Shown one piece after another: positions 1 through 13,404 of a DNA stretch of 64,000 bases. The DNA comes from Paramacrobiotus metropolitanus (taxonomy: Eukaryota; Tardigrada; Eutardigrada; Parachela; Macrobiotidae): positions 62,001 through 126,000 of the forward strand of contig NW_026570291.1 in the NCBI RefSeq assembly GCF_019649055.1. Reading direction: 5' to 3'. Within the stretch, counting starts at the first letter, position 1. Every line of letters begins with the position of its first letter. The position numbers and the translations under genes are program-made. The notes beneath the pieces were generated by a model. That model was not told the origin of the DNA. It saw only the letters and a program-made list of their open reading frames with translations, and ran no database searches.

Positions 1-1928
1 CCTAATAATTATGCAACCCTAATACTGCGGATATTTAAACTGCACTGTACTTAACTGCGTTTATTTGCCATAATTATAGTGCTTACTTAACACAGTGCAG
101 TTATTAAGTGCAGTATTTGCGTAATAATTGCAATTTGCAAGCTACTAGCAAGTGCAGAGACCTACGTATTACGCTATACAATGGTTACAAGTCATAACCC
201 ATAATAATATCAATAATTTATAATAACCAATAGAAAAATTATAACGCAGCAACGGCCTCATACTCCTTCTTAAAAGTAAGTACTATATAAATACTGGTTT
301 ACTGAATACGTACATAATTACTGGATACGGGTGGCCAAAGTGAATGGTGGCCAAAATGTATGGTGGCCAAAATGTATGGTGGCCAAAATGAATGGACACG
401 CTTACCGCGGTTTTGCGGTTTACCATATTTTGTACTCTCGGACCGTTTTTTTGTGAGTGGTGGCAGTTATATAACTTGATGCCTGAACGATATTATTAAA
501 GTGTGATAATTAATATTATTAAAATAATTAATTTTTTAAATAATTTGATTCACGTTTCATTTCTTTTCATTTCACGTTTCATTTCATTTCCTTTCAAAAC
601 TGGGTTTGAACCTCATGAATTGCAACCCTAGTTGAAACACCTTCGCTGAAAACGCGGTTGCCTAGCGCACAGACGTGGAAGATTCGAAGTTGACCGTTTT
701 CATGTTGAAACATGGGTCAAATGACATAATTTTAATGCCAAGCTATCTACCATACAGGCGGGAAGATGCAAATGACGGACAACTGGAAAAAAAATCTTAC
801 AGAGCAATGACTGAAAATTGTAATGATTGATATCAAAATTGTGGTGGTGCGAAGCGTATCGGGTTTTTTTGTGGGAATGGAAAACCCGAAGTAGACGCAT
901 AGTCATCTGTCAAAAAGATTTGATCAAGATTGGACACCTACGACCGTTCACGGCTGTACGGCGAGCGCCCCAAAAAGGGCGCCTTACAATGACGATGCCC
1001 CACTGCCCACAGGTTTGCTGCAAAGGTCACGTAGTCTTGGCAGAAATCGGGTTGTGTTAGACACCACCCGCAAGAGCACTCGTTGGCAAACACCATGAAA
1101 TTTACTAGTCTAGGCTAGCAGAGGTGTTGAATTTTTAAAAGAACTGTGGAATGGTCGATGGACCCCAAAACAGATGGGTCGAATCGCCTTTCGAAGCTGG
1201 TCCGTTCTGGTTTCGATTTCACTGTAATTATTTTGTTTTCAGCGTAAAAACTAAAATGCAAAAGTTGCTGGACACACGCGCTGACCATACAAAAATATAA
1301 TATGATTTTAATTCTTGACGGGTGACGTGTGGTAATTTTTTGGAAAAAGTGTCTGAACTTGGCGGGGCCAGGCTACTCTGTATATTGTACTTAACCGTAT
1401 ATGGGAGCACCGCTATGCGGTATGCTCACCTGAGCAGCTGCGCTGCGTCTCCTCGGCTGCTCTAGTTGTCTTCGATGTATGCCGTTTTGGCGAAAGGGAA
1501 TCAATGGGCAACCTTCTCAAACTTCCCTGTGCTTCCGATTTTTTGTTGGTCAACAGCACAACATGCATAGCTAAAAATTTACCAGTAGCAACCGAACATT
1601 ATTTTAGTACAAAGGCTGATTTTCTCGAAACCGTTCACTCACGCAGCAGGACGGTGAGAACCTACGACTGCGCATGTCCCAAAAGGATGGTGACTTACAC
1701 CATCTCGATTCTGGACTTCTGGTAGCACCGGGTGGGTCAAAAGCAATGCTATCAAAAACTAGACCCCTTTTCACTCACTTAGCCAACACGTTTTGTCAAA
1801 AAATTATTGTTTTCGAAATTTGCTGCTGAATTAATAAAGGTCACTTCTGGTGTGAGTAACCGTGCTAGGAGACGAAATATTAATGTGATGCGCTTTGGTA
1901 TCATTCGTTGCTTCCCATGGCCACCTAT
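1..1928. other. Intergenic, AT-rich; no supported gene
   Basis: I see no convincing coding sequence here. The open frames are short, overlap on both strands, and match no family I know. The only structured item is the 16-bp tandem repeat listed separately. A hairpin-prone GC-rich patch lies around 1405-1465. Confidence 0.6.
330..393. repeat. 16-bp tandem repeat, four copies
   Basis: The unit GGTGGCCAAAATGTAT is repeated four times head to tail at 330-345, 346-361, 362-377 and 378-393. The outer two copies end in GAAT instead of GTAT. It is a small minisatellite with no evident function. Confidence 0.9.
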
Positions 1929-1972
1929 CTAAGGAAATGAGAGAAGAGCCAAAGAATCGCTTAGGGACTCAC

Positions 1973-2591
1973 CTAAAGGCATATCGGCATTGATTTGCGG
2001 GCCCTTTGCGCCGGTGCACAGCCAGCCCTTGTTGGACTGGATAGGAGTGCCGCCGCTGCAGCACATGAGCTTGCCCCGATTCGCGAGACTGGCATTGGCG
2101 GCAATGAGACCATTATCAGTCCCATCCACCCCAATCTGCCAGATGCTCCTACCAGAATTAACCAAATCCCGCAGCGAACGTCGCGGTACATCGCGGAAAG
2201 CCAGGACCAGCTGTAGGGGATGCACGAGATGCCGGGTGCCGTCTGACGGCGTTTCCACTAGGCAGAGAAGATGCACGCCGAAGGCGGTGTAGGAGAGGAC
2301 GGTGGCCGGCTGTAGTATCAGCGGATCGAGCCGGCGGTCAGCGCGCAGCGCCACCAACACGCGCTGGTTTACTGATGGGAAGCCAAATCCATCCTTGACA
2401 GCGCTGTTATGCGGAAAGACCGCGTGCAAGGGGAAACAGCGCGCGGCCAGGTGCTCGCAACGGAAGTCCACGCTCACCTCATCGTCAGATCCGCAAGTGG
2501 AGGCAGATGCCGGGGCTGGCTGCAGGAAGCCGAGGCACCACTGCACCGTCGCGCTCTCCGGGTGTCGCACAAACACCGGTATCGGTTCCAT
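1973..2591 (-). CDS. Candidate host exon, unrecognised protein (about 206 aa)
   Basis: A GC-rich island in AT-rich surroundings carries a long minus-strand open frame. At its 3' end is a strong donor (CTTTAG|GTGAGT, junction at 1973/1972), so the last 14 residues of the open frame past 1973 are probably intron. The frame starts with ATG at 2591 but stays open about 36 nt further upstream to a TGA, so the true 5' boundary may be an acceptor such as the CAG near 2612. The peptide is not repetitive. It has an acidic patch (GSDDEVSVDF), a hydrophobic core (FGVHLLCLVE) and a Gly/Cys-rich C-terminal half (KLMCCSGGTPI). I do not recognise the family. The composition resembles the WDR24 exon at 36 kb, which supports a host gene. 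The plus-strand frames over it are probably shadows. Confidence 0.45.
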
Positions 2592-2624
2592 TTCGCATAG
2601 CGCACTACGGGTCTGGATGGTTAA

Positions 2625-5600
2625 CGTTCTTCACCACTGCAAGCTATGGTGTTTCTATAAAAACAACTGTCTGTTGTAAATCGCGACATTCCTTACTGTT
2701 AAATTTTCCGAATTTTCGAAGTATGTCACGAAAGCAGGATTAATACGAGGCCTTGCAATGACCACGCCTCGGTCACGGCCATGAGTACGCCCGATACAGC
2801 TGATCATGAGAAAATTCGATTGTCGTAAACTAGTCCCAAGTCTGAATGACTTCGTGATAATCTCATTTCAGAGAGCAAAAATCTTGATCTTAAAAATTAA
2901 GTTCTTAATAAAGCATCAGGAATTGATCTAGTTAAAATCGGTTTGTATATAAGGATAAGATCTTGGCTACTTTATCCAATTAAGCCGGCATTTCGTGTTG
3001 CCGACTGTCGCGTAGCAGCAAATGGTAACAAAAAGTCAAAAACAGCGAAGAACCAGATAAGAATTATATCTTTTTCGTGAAGTCACAAATTTGCTGATGG
3101 TATAACCATGCCAACTAAAATTTTACTGCTGGAAATAGCGGCTGAAACACCCAAAAATTTTCGAATATCACGTAAAGATAGGAGTTGTCACGAGATTCTG
3201 GCGCCAGCGAGGTGGGACACAAAAATTATTTCCACTTTTTCAATTGACATAATTTTTACCAAGCACGGTTACCTTTCCTAAAACAAGTTTTACTGTTTTG
3301 AGTGGTCATTAAAACTGTACATCGAAAGAGCCTTAGTTCAGTTAGTTCAACAGTTCGCGATGCGATAAGTGGTTCATGAGAAATAAACCGAAATCGTAAG
3401 AGGACATTTCGTTCGGCCACCAGGGTACGTACAACTGCAAACCACAAAGGGTATTCCGAAAGAAAGTTCCTTATTTTGGTGCGCTATCATTTGAAGCAAT
3501 ACTTCGAAGTACTCGTACTATAGTGAAATATTTTTTGCTGCATAAACCATCATGTGAGCTATCTACAAAAATAAGAACCAAATGATTCGACGAAAGACTG
3601 GGGAAACAAAAAATTAAATAGCCTGAGCTTTTCATGCAGTTTTTTCATGGTCTTCTTCAGATCTTTTTCTTTTTTTTGCCACTTCCGTCCTTGTGCTACA
3701 AAGAACGTACCAAAAGTAAGTTTCCCCAATTTGCCTCCCTGCCATCTGAAGTAATACGCAACTGATATATTTTTTGTTACGTAAGAATTATGTAAATTTA
3801 CCCAGGAAAATTAAAACTCAATGGTTTGATGAGAAAAGGTAGAAAGGAGCAACAGAATGGCTTGTACCACTTTTTCAGCTTCGCCACGAACTTTTCAAAA
3901 CCCATTCATTCTTGTATCAATTCCGCCCCAGTCCAGTTTCTGGCAGTAAAATAAAAGTTAATTGCAAATAGTGTGCTTAATATTTCTGTGGTGGCAGATG
4001 TTCTTGGGAAGTTCAGGGGTTTGAGTAAAAATTTGCTTCCTCACGTCACCAAATTTTGTCTTATTTAGTCTTCTCGTTTGTATGAATTCCAGATGCTTTG
4101 CATAATGAAAGAACATTTTATGCGCAGTTATGGGCATCTAAGCTACCAGTGGACTTTAAGCGAGGGAAACAAATTTTTTCATGAAATTTTGATTTTCAAA
4201 ACCCTAGTCATCGATAGTTTCTATTTTCCCACAAAAACTGTATGCGAAAGTTCTTTTGTTTATTAACTGAGATTAGAAGAGAGAAGAATGCTTAATTTGT
4301 AGACGCTTTGATTGTTACAAAAAGTTAAGAGGATGTTTGAGAAAAAATGCAAAAACTATCCTGGTAAAATCCGTGGCAAAGTCGAGAAACTAGAAAGTGG
4401 TCGATGGACATTTTGGCAATTTTTCTACATTTGATTGTTCTTAGACAAAGTTATATTTTACTTCTTTTCCTTAGTGAAGGGCATTTATATCTGTCTGGAT
4501 AATAAAAGCTAAATGCATTTGCGCTGAGAGAGGCAAAATAGGGTAACTTACTTTTGTACGTCCTTTGTATCAATAAAACAAACATTTTATGGCCTGATCC
4601 CGTGGGGTCGGAGATCCTTTGCGGGTAACAAAATTTTGTTAAAATCCGAGGTCTGGTAAATCTTTTCTACTGCAGATGGGAAAGAATTGGATCATAGTGT
4701 TTAACAACAGCGGGTAATGTTGTAATGCGCCAAAAGCTGATCGAACTTCGATGACAAATGCGATTAACAATTACTTATTACTGCTACTACTTACTTTGTA
4801 TTTTCGTGGAAAGCAAGGAACTAAGTGCTAACGGAAATAAAAGCAAAGCTTGTAGTTTCAATACTCCTTGATATAAATGCTATGAAACTCGAAAGTTCCC
4901 TATACTGCGCACACTGTATAGCCTATACAGTATGAGAATGTCAGAGTCACGACTGTGTAATAAGAAGGAGTTTATGGACAGTGCTACAACTATGTGGCTA
5001 AGTGCTTCTCCCTCTCGTTGTATCATTGATGCACATGCAATAGTTGTTCGCATAACCGGTCGCCCTCTTGCTACTTTTCCAGCTGGTAGCAAAAAGAGAA
5101 ACCGGCCCACAACTGCCGGTATTGGCAGGCACCCGCCATACGAAAATTTTGGGCACTCACTGCATCGTAGACTCTATGGTAAGTACGATATAAGAAGGTT
5201 GACTTAGAACCGACCTATACAGACAGCGGTTACCCAATCCTGATCACTACCACCTATCCAATCTCAATTGCGCACAGCTAGTCACTACTCTGGTCTAGAC
5301 TATTCTCTATATTCTCTTCTCTACTCGTATATATTAAAAGAATAAGGCTTTCAGAAATTCCATTTCCATACAGTTTGCCAGGACTCTACACTGAACCAAA
5401 CTTCGATAGCTATATACCATTCGATAGCCCTAAGTTTCTATATTTGCCATCAAAAGTCCGTTTTCAAAACAAGAAAACGGTTTGAAAGCAAAGTTTAAAA
5501 AACTTAACATGCAAAGTCTATGGTGGAAGTGGAGAACCCACCACTGCAAAACGATCACACCACCACTGCCAGTAGAGCAAGTCACACTTTTGGATAAATC

Positions 5601-6903
5601 AGCAAAAACGTTACAGTGGATGACAATGGATGAAATTTTAAGGCCTATATAATATAAGTTGAAAGCCCTGAATTTATAGATTTCACCTCCAAAGCATGGC
5701 TACCGGGGAATATCAAGATTTGATAAGAAAGTCTCATTGCAAAGCAAAAATCTGGGAAACAGTCGAGGTTCTCATTTCCGAACACAAGTTTTTCAGGTAG
5801 CCGCCCTACACAGCGCGGGTGATCAGTTTTAAAGTTGCTGCGCTCTTTTGGGCGGGTACAGTATCTCGCTATGGTACATCAGCTTCACCGCACGAGGTGG
5901 CTTTTATAAGCACTTTTTGTTTCCGATATTATTATTGTTTAGTACTGTATGTACTATGTACGTTCGAGGCTTTGAGCAGAATATAATAAAAATGGCAAAT
6001 ACGAGTACTAGCGGTGGTTGCGAACCACATTATTGCACGAGCGCGAGCGTCAATACCCCTGGGAAATGGTATTGGGGTTGTGGAATTGGAAAAGCGTGAC
6101 GTACGCTCTTCGTGGCGTCAGACAAATTTATGCTCTTGACGAAGACTTATTGCAGCACCTCGCGCTTCGCGCTCGGTGCGAACTAAAATTTTAAATCGTC
6201 AAATCCTGTACCAGCCGAATTTGCGCTATTTTCTGCGTTTTGATTTCACGGAAAAAGCAGTTCGAGATTTGAGTAAGTATTTTATGGTGTGCTTACCCAG
6301 CAATGGCCAGCATGCCACAGCGAGCATGAAATCCATGAATTACTTAATGTTAGCCACTGCAGCACATTTGATAACAAATGCGGAAACGTGCATATTATGC
6401 AAAAAATATCAATGTAAAACCGTCTTTCGTTAAACAGAATAAATGGATTAAATTACGTACTGATTAGCGTGGCCAACGGAGTTGATTGGATAGATGCAGT
6501 TAACATGGGCCGAATGTTACATTCACGAGAAGGTTTTGTAAAGTTCCAAGTAATTTATCAGTTTGTAATAATAACGAGCCGCAAAAGGCGCCGAGCTGTG
6601 ACAAAAGCGAAGCCCGCGAAGTAGCAAGTTTAGCAATCGAGACAATTTCAGTAATACTATACAGCATTTGACTTTGAAGGGCAATTTTTACAAAAATTTG
6701 TTAGTTTAATTGGCATCGAAATTTAGCAAATAAATTATTAAGTACTTAGTTGCTTCAGCTCACAGATACTTGGTAGTAATTACACTGTTGTTTTCTTTAT
6801 GCACAGCAATATAGTGAAAAAATATTATTATGCACCTATTAATAAGCCTATTGATAGGCGTTTCCGTGTGCATATTTAAAACCAATTTTGCAAGAAAAAT
6901 GTA
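2625..6903. other. Gene-poor AT-rich interval
   Basis: No recognised protein, RNA gene or well-bounded element. Short open frames around 4078-4266, 4932-5207, 5848-6099 and 6176-6433 have no family resemblance and no splice or start context that I trust. The hairpin-like patch at about 6150-6180 (CGCGCTTCGCGC core) resembles patches near 7150 and 9550 and may be a relic transposon end. Confidence 0.5.
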
Positions 6904-6911
6904 TCTTACAT

Positions 6912-8046
6912 TAGAGCCCTGCAACGGACTGGGAAATCCGATCCGCTCCGAACCCGCTCCGATTTTCGGACCGGATTGGGCGGATTTCAATCTGGAAAAT
7001 TCGGGGTCGGAGTGGTTTCGGAGTTTATGTGCACCTGATCGGATCGGGTTCGGATGCAATAAAAACTCCGAATAATCCGAAATTAAATAAATATTATTAA
7101 TTAATTTTTATTGAATTTCCCTCTTCTTCAAAACAAAAAACTTCGTCAGCTTCGCGCTTCGCGCGAGGATTCATTTGCGCTAAATTAGTTTACATCGAAG
7201 TATCTGCTTTTGCTTAAATGACTGTTGTTAATTCCCTTTCACTTTTTTTATTAATTCTCCTGACAGTTTTAATACTAGAGTATTTTACGATTGTTATGAA
7301 GTCGTTATTTGTTATCGTCTTATCAAATAATGTTAGTATAACTACGTCGGTCAAACGGACTACATGCGCTGTGCGGATCAGTCAGTTTAACTAGGCACCG
7401 GCTTCCCATTTTTATTTGCAGCACTAGTAATTGGATTAATATTGGTGATTAAGATAATAGCAATAATAATACATAAGTTTAACTAAACCTAAGGAATACA
7501 TGGAACTACCATTTATTTTACTGTAGTTGCGGACGTTTAGAAACAACCATCCCATTAATTTTCTCTCCCTATTTTTGACCCTGCCCAATACGTGGGTGAT
7601 CTGTGTACTGAACCGTATACAACAGAAAGATCTGATATAGATTTCTGACAATGAGGATACTTAACTAGCCTCCCCAATTGCTTCAACACTGCAGTGTTAA
7701 GAAACGTTAAATTTTCCTAAAAAATTTTTATTTATGTAAATCCTCTAGCGTAACCTTTATTATGCCCAAGAAAATTGTACTGGTGAATTTTGAAGTCTTT
7801 TTGCTGCCGACAACATGGAATTAAAATTTTTTGTTGATATAAAGATGTCCGGATGTGTAATAAAATTAATTTTCTTCTGGAAAATTTTTCGGATCGGATC
7901 GGAGTGGGTTCGGATTGGCCAAAAATATTTCGGATCGGATTGGTCGGAGTACGATTTTTAGAATTCGGAGTCGGACTGGGTTCGGATTAAATTTTTTAAG
8001 TTTGGATCGGACTGGACGGAGTTTTCTACTCCGTTGCAGGGCACTA
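6912..8046. mobile_element. Non-autonomous hAT-type element with 8-bp target duplication
   Basis: The 1,135-bp element is bounded by inverted repeats TAGAGCCCTGCAACGGA (6912) and its complement ending ...GGGCACTA (8046), with one mismatch over 17 bp. It is flanked by a perfect 8-bp direct duplication TCTTACAT (6904-6911 and 8047-8054). Eight-base duplications and TAG-type ends are hallmarks of the hAT superfamily. Both ends carry many degenerate copies of a GGATCGGA/TCGGAGT motif (about 6940-7060 and 7885-8030), probably subterminal transposase-binding repeats. No transposase frame is present, so mobilisation would have been in trans. The intact duplication suggests fairly recent insertion. 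Confidence 0.9.
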
Positions 8047-8080
8047 TCTTACATAGATTCGGGCGCCCCGTTATCAATAT

Positions 8081-8342
8081 AAGGCGGCCTCCATAAATTA
8101 CGTCACGCAAGTTGGGGGAGGGGGGAGGTCCTGAAAGCGTTACTGTTGTTACAATGGGGGAGGGGGTATTAAAAACTTTGTTACGATCCTGACGTCACCA
8201 TGCTATATCTATGGAGGGGTTCTAAATTTGTTACGTAGCGCTCAGGGGAGGGGATCTGAGTTTGTTAGCACTGGTGACACAGGGGGAGGGGGGTATCAAA
8301 ATGTCGTTTTTTTGCGTTACGTAATTTATGGATGCCGCCTAA
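8081..8342. mobile_element. Short MITE with 28-bp terminal inverted repeats
   Basis: Ends at 8081 (AAGGCGGCCTCCATAAATTA) and 8342 are inverted copies of about 28 bp with three mismatches. The interior has alternating GGGGGAGGGG tracts and GTTACG motifs, like internal inverted repeats. Similar CCATAAATTACGT-ended MITEs are widespread in invertebrate genomes as far as I recall, but I cannot name the superfamily. It lies 34 bp from the hAT-type element. Confidence 0.7.
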
Positions 8343-9602
8343 GCGTCTTTATCGGGCCGCATGTATGTACAGTCTGTATTGCTATGGGCGTCGTTGCGTC
8401 GGCAGTTTGCACAGAACGCGCGAACAAGTTCAAGAGAATACCTGAGCCGCGCAAACGAGACAAACAAGGTGTTCGACAATGGCACTGCGGCGATGACACG
8501 GAGGTGCGATCTAGTCTGATCCCTATGGAGCCTTTCCTGAGAAGACTCACAACTTTTTTAAATATAGACTGGCACAGTTAACTCAGACGAGGAACCTCTA
8601 CGCGCAGAGATCTCGTTGTCAAACTGCCGGCGGATTAGCTGATTGGTGTTCGAGCACGTACGTATGTTCTTTCATCATTGTGTCTTTTGTTTGCTTGTGC
8701 TTTTTTTATTTTTTCAACTTTTTTAAAGTTGTAGTTCTCGTTTGTTATTCTTGACTGTTTATCTGCCGAACGATGAAGCATGTTTTGAAACTATAGCAGT
8801 AGCAGAAGTTTGTTTGACAAGAATATATAGACACATAATACAGTCATAGAATGTCTAGCTTGTATTTACTGCATGAATTACATAGTTTACCAATAAGTGG
8901 GTTTTGTATCAATTTGTGATTTCCGTAAAAAATGCATGTTCAGAAATTCCGCCGGCAGTTTGACCAAGAGAATTTTCGCCGGCAAAAAATTCCGCCGTCG
9001 TTTTGACATTGGCCTTATAAGGAAGGCTGATGACTGAAAAGCGTACAATGCTTGGAACTAATAAAGTCATAAAATTGCAAAACTTTGGATTAGTTCAAAG
9101 CTGCTACTTAACAACTAGAGTAAAGTTCTGTTGATGGATGATCAGGAAAAAATGAATTAGTGCTACCGGTAAAGCTCAAAGCTGAAGAGAAAAGGGCTGT
9201 TTCCGGTGAAAAAACTTCGATTTTTGACGTTATCTAAAGCTTTTATAGCTTTTAATCTAAAGCTTCTAAAGCTTTGTATGTAAGTGCTATCGACGGGATG
9301 GGAAAAGATTTAAAATAGACACTGTACTGCGAAGGTAATACCAGTATTTCTGATTTCTATGTTAAGAAACAGGTTACATTTCGCACATAAAAGTTATGGA
9401 AATACAGATACGTAGATTTAGATATATGGCTATATGTACAGTAACTAATGTAAGTCTTTTTGAGATTTGCATTAAATTATTTATCCATCGCTGCTATATT
9501 CCGCGCAGTTTGCGCGGGGTCTACTAGTACTACTTAACAAGATGGGGGCTCGCTTCGCTCGCCCCATCTTGCCGAACTGTAGAATTAAATAGAATTACTA
9601 CT
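8343..9602. other. Intergenic with a small hairpin terminus
   Basis: No gene recognised. At 9539-9572 a 10-bp stem (CAAGATGGGG/CCCCATCTTG) encloses CTCGCTTCGCTCG. The same block plus its right flank, about 40 bp, recurs inverted at 28393-28437, so it is probably a transposon end. Confidence 0.5.
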
Positions 9603-10313
9603 CACCAGGGCTCGATCACTATCTCCCCCCTCAGAAAAAGCTCATTTTTTGTTTGAAGACACAATAGGTATGGGGAACACTTAAAAAAATTCTTTCATCG
9701 GCAATGGTCCAGTGGGCGTGGTCGAACACGAATTTAATGGTTGACAATATTGCATGTATTGCCACTGCCGTATCGCTGTAAGTACATAATTATGGTGTTA
9801 CAGATGACACTGATAAAATAATTTATTGTGCGAGTTCTGTGTTATCCATTAGCACTGCACTTTCACTCCTCGATTTGATTTTACTTCCTAAACTGTTTTG
9901 AAAAATTAAAATTGTTAGAGAAGTCGCCAGTGGCGACTGTATTGAAACCCGATCGAAAAGACCATGTTTCTGCGTTTACAGCTCGATACGTGGCGAGATT
10001 CTTTAAAAATGCCAGTTTTTCAAAACAGTGAATTAGGAAGCAAAATCAAATCATGGAGTAAAGCTACAGTGGTAATGGATAACACAGAACTCGCAAAATA
10101 AATTTATCAGTGTATGACATGAGTAATCTGTAACACCATATTATGCGCAGCAATACATGCAATAATGTCAACCGTTAAATCGTGTGTGGCCACGCCCACT
10201 GGACCATTGCCGATGAAAGTATTTTTTAAGTGTTCCCCATACCTATTGTGTCTTTAAACAAAAGATGAGATCTTTCTGAGAGGGAGGTGGTGACCCAGCC
10301 CTGGTCACTGGTC
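9603..10313. mobile_element. Foldback element, arms about 330 bp
   Basis: The left arm (about 9605-9930) is matched by an imperfect inverted copy (about 9985-10313) covering almost the whole interval. Examples are AGGTATGGGGAACACTTAAA at 9667 against its complement near 10225, and GTCCAGTGGGCGTGG against its complement near 10195. The ends read CACCAGGGCTCGATCAC and GTGACCCAGCCCTGGTC. There is no coding capacity. Arm divergence by eye is 10-15 percent, so the copy is not young. Confidence 0.75.
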
Positions 10314-10734
10314 AGTAGTATGAGAATAATAATATTTATATTATCTAGTTGAATCCGTGCAGAATTCCATGGACCCAATTTGAATTTGTGGGGTATACTG
10401 TACAATGTACGAGTTCATACAGTAACCCATTCCTTCCTATTGCAGTCAAATTAAAAACCAGGGGCAGGGGGTACCGCACCATTTTTTCTGTACGTTAACG
10501 CCGCTCGATAACTTCGATTGATTCATTCTGTTAGTCAGGTAATATGTTGCGGCCCATTTTCGAAACTTGGTCGCACAGCACAAAGCTAACGTGCACTCGC
10601 CAGTGGTCATCAAAGTCGGACGATTTTTTGTCTCGGGTGACCTGAGGTCGCTAACGCCTCCTGACCATTCGCGTAATGCGAAAAAATTTGATAAATACGT
10701 CAGGTAGTTGACGCTTTCTGTTAATCGACATAAC

Positions 10735-11948
10735 TAAGGCCTCGTCACCAATCTGTAGCGAATCTCCTTACGGTACAGGGTACCACCGTCCCAGAATAGG
10801 AGAGAGATACGCGATACCGTATGTCGGTCCTCGCTTCGCATACCTCGTTACCCGTGAAAAGATTAGGGATGGGGGTATGCTCCGTATCCTAATGCGTCCC
10901 GTATTCATAACTCTCTAATACGGTATCCTGCGAACCGTATCTCAAATCCCGTACAAACCCTGCGTCTCATATCAGCCAAAAATTTTACGCGCGCTTTTTA
11001 CGCATACTCTGAATTACAAAAGAAAAACGATACGGTACGCGAAGCCAATTCTAGAGGTGGCTTTCTCTGGTAACTTTTTGCAGATGAGTGACTTTTTGGA
11101 TATTATGTGTTTTTTTTTCTCGAGAGTTATTTATGTTTAATTAAAATTAAAAATGCAAACGCTCCTATCGTTTCCATTTTCATTTCATTTTATCTCAATT
11201 AAATGCATATAATATGAAATGTGCTCTTCTTAGAACGATAAAAATTCCACTTATTCCAGCTCGTCTATATTATGAGATGACAACATCATGCAGAATTAGC
11301 TTCAAGGAAGCGGAATGGAGAAGAAAATCATTCATACCGAGTGTGCTTTCAAACACAAAACTGATTTTCCATTCATTACCACATAATAATGATTCGGAAA
11401 GAAAAGCGAGGCTGGGAAATGAAGATTTGATTTTGCGAATTTTTATCCGTATGTACCACTATAATAGTGTGCTTGCCGAAGTAAATTGCACAGATGACTT
11501 GAAAATGCAACTGACGTCTCACCACTGCATCACTAACTACGAAGTGTGGACTATGATGCGTAACAAAAAAACTTTCAATCCAGAGAACAAACATTTCACA
11601 ATTCAGACTAGGAACTAATTAGGATGATGGCATAGAAACAATCAACCCAAAAATCGAAATTCTTTAAACAAACTTCGAATTTTTCATCACACATAAAAAT
11701 ACACAGAGCACACATCAAAACTGATAAACAGTGCGATGTGCAATCGGAGCGATGGAACGCAAATACAGCGATACGGGGCCGAAGCTGGGGATTCGATACA
11801 GGAAACCGATAGCGAGCCCAGGCACGATCTGCGAAGCCTGTACCTTAGTGGCGCGCACCAAAGAGTGTACCATTTCTGTACTGCAGCGAAACTAGATACG
11901 GTGCTGTATCGTAACGAGATACGCTGCAGATTGGGGACGAGGCCTAAG
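10735..11948. mobile_element. TIR element of about 1.2 kb with about 50-bp ends
   Basis: Terminal inverted repeats: 10735 (TAAGGCCTCGTCACCAATCT) and the complement ending at about 11948, alignable for about 50 bp. Subterminal GATACGG/CCGTATC motifs are dense at both ends, a hAT-like style. I could not find a target duplication. A 134-codon plus-strand frame (11214-11618) lies inside but shows no transposase signature, so I do not call it a gene. Confidence 0.6.
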
Positions 11949-13395
11949 GTTTTAAATTATGTGAAATGGTGGCCACTGGTGATTTCACAGAAACATGGTA
12001 TCGTTCTTATCGCAACGGGCAATGGGGTACATTACAGCCATTTACAAAATTTTCCAGTAAATTCAGCATATTAACGCAATATTCTGCAAACTGGTATTGT
12101 AAGACAACATTTTTATGGGAATTCACCTGGCGTTGCCAGGCTGGCAACTGCTCGCCAAATACTTTCATCGCTAAACTTCCGCTATTTTGCTTCAGCATAC
12201 GGATGTTAGTGATTTCAACAGCAGAAGCAATGGCGAGAACGCTACAGTCGTAACGACAGCCGTAGCGAGGGGAGCTAAGAACGGGTGGGCGGCGCATCGG
12301 CCCTTCCCTGGTTCAGACAATTTTTTGCCATATGCATAACTGACCGGGATGAGTTTACGGGCGCAATTGTTTTTGGGGGTGAGGAGCCATTTTTTTACTG
12401 TTGCGCACCCTTCATCGCTCGGACCTCACTACGGCCCTGGTCGTAACCATTTTTTGCTTTTGTACCCGCGGAAACAAATTGTCGATCGACCGGTTAGTTA
12501 AATCATGATTCTTCAATCCCTAGAACTAGTTACAAAAATCTATATTGCTTCGCAATTGATTCTTGCATTCAGACCTGAGTATCAACAGTTTATTTATTCC
12601 TCGCAATTTTGGTTTAGGTCAGCAAGTTATTTTAAAATACAGCTGCAAAAGTATTGCGCTAGTGCTTACGTAGTGTTACGAACGTAGTGTTACGAACTAA
12701 TTAATTTTGATTGGCCACGCCCTTTGAGTGTCAGCAGATAAAATTGTTTTTTAATGATACTACGATAGTATTCTTCGTTTCTGCAAATTATGACATTTTT
12801 CTGATTTTGGACCCGGAAAATGTGCCCTGGCAAGGTGCGGACTAGTGCAAGTGATACGTAATATGTTTATCTAATGTACCTACGGCTGTGGACGGTTCCT
12901 CAGTTCGTTGACAAAAATTACCACAGTTCTGCCACATAGTAAAATGTTTTCTTGAGACGAAAATGTATGCAAACTGCCAAGACAACGCTTTGTTTGCTTC
13001 TGTTTTTAGGGCAAAAAGGAACGTACTTGTTCTCCGGCAGTTTACGCACAAATTATCTGCATGATATGTTTGTTATTATTAATTAATAAACGATACATGA
13101 CAGCAGCGAATTTTTTCTCTCTATGGTTTAAGTACAGAGCTCTGCAGTTATAAGTTGTTTTGTATTTGCTTCGCGCAATTAGTAAATCGATCAGCTTTTT
13201 AATTAGACTGTTCGTGCTCTGCACGCCCTAGTTTTACTTTATTGACCATTCACTTCCGAACAGGGCACATGCGTAGTCGGGACTGGGCTCCAAATTTAAC
13301 AATTTTCGGTTTTGTCGAAGGTATTGTAGTATCTGATCGTCGTACCTCAAAATAAATTTTCGTCAAATGTGGTCACTATAAGGCGAGCCTCAACA
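11949..13395. other. Intergenic; no supported gene
   Basis: Nothing recognisable beyond short overlapping open frames and AT-rich sequence. No tRNA or rRNA signal was seen. Confidence 0.5.
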
Positions 13396-13404
13396 AAAAT
13401 AAAA

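Noticed and set aside
1990-2292. Plus-strand frames over the 2-kb GC island
   Set aside because: The minus frame is longer and ends at a strong donor; the plus frames look like shadows.
11214-11618. 134-codon plus-strand frame as a gene or transposase
   Set aside because: Lies inside a non-autonomous TIR element, AT-rich, no motif, and the opposite strand is also open over part of it.
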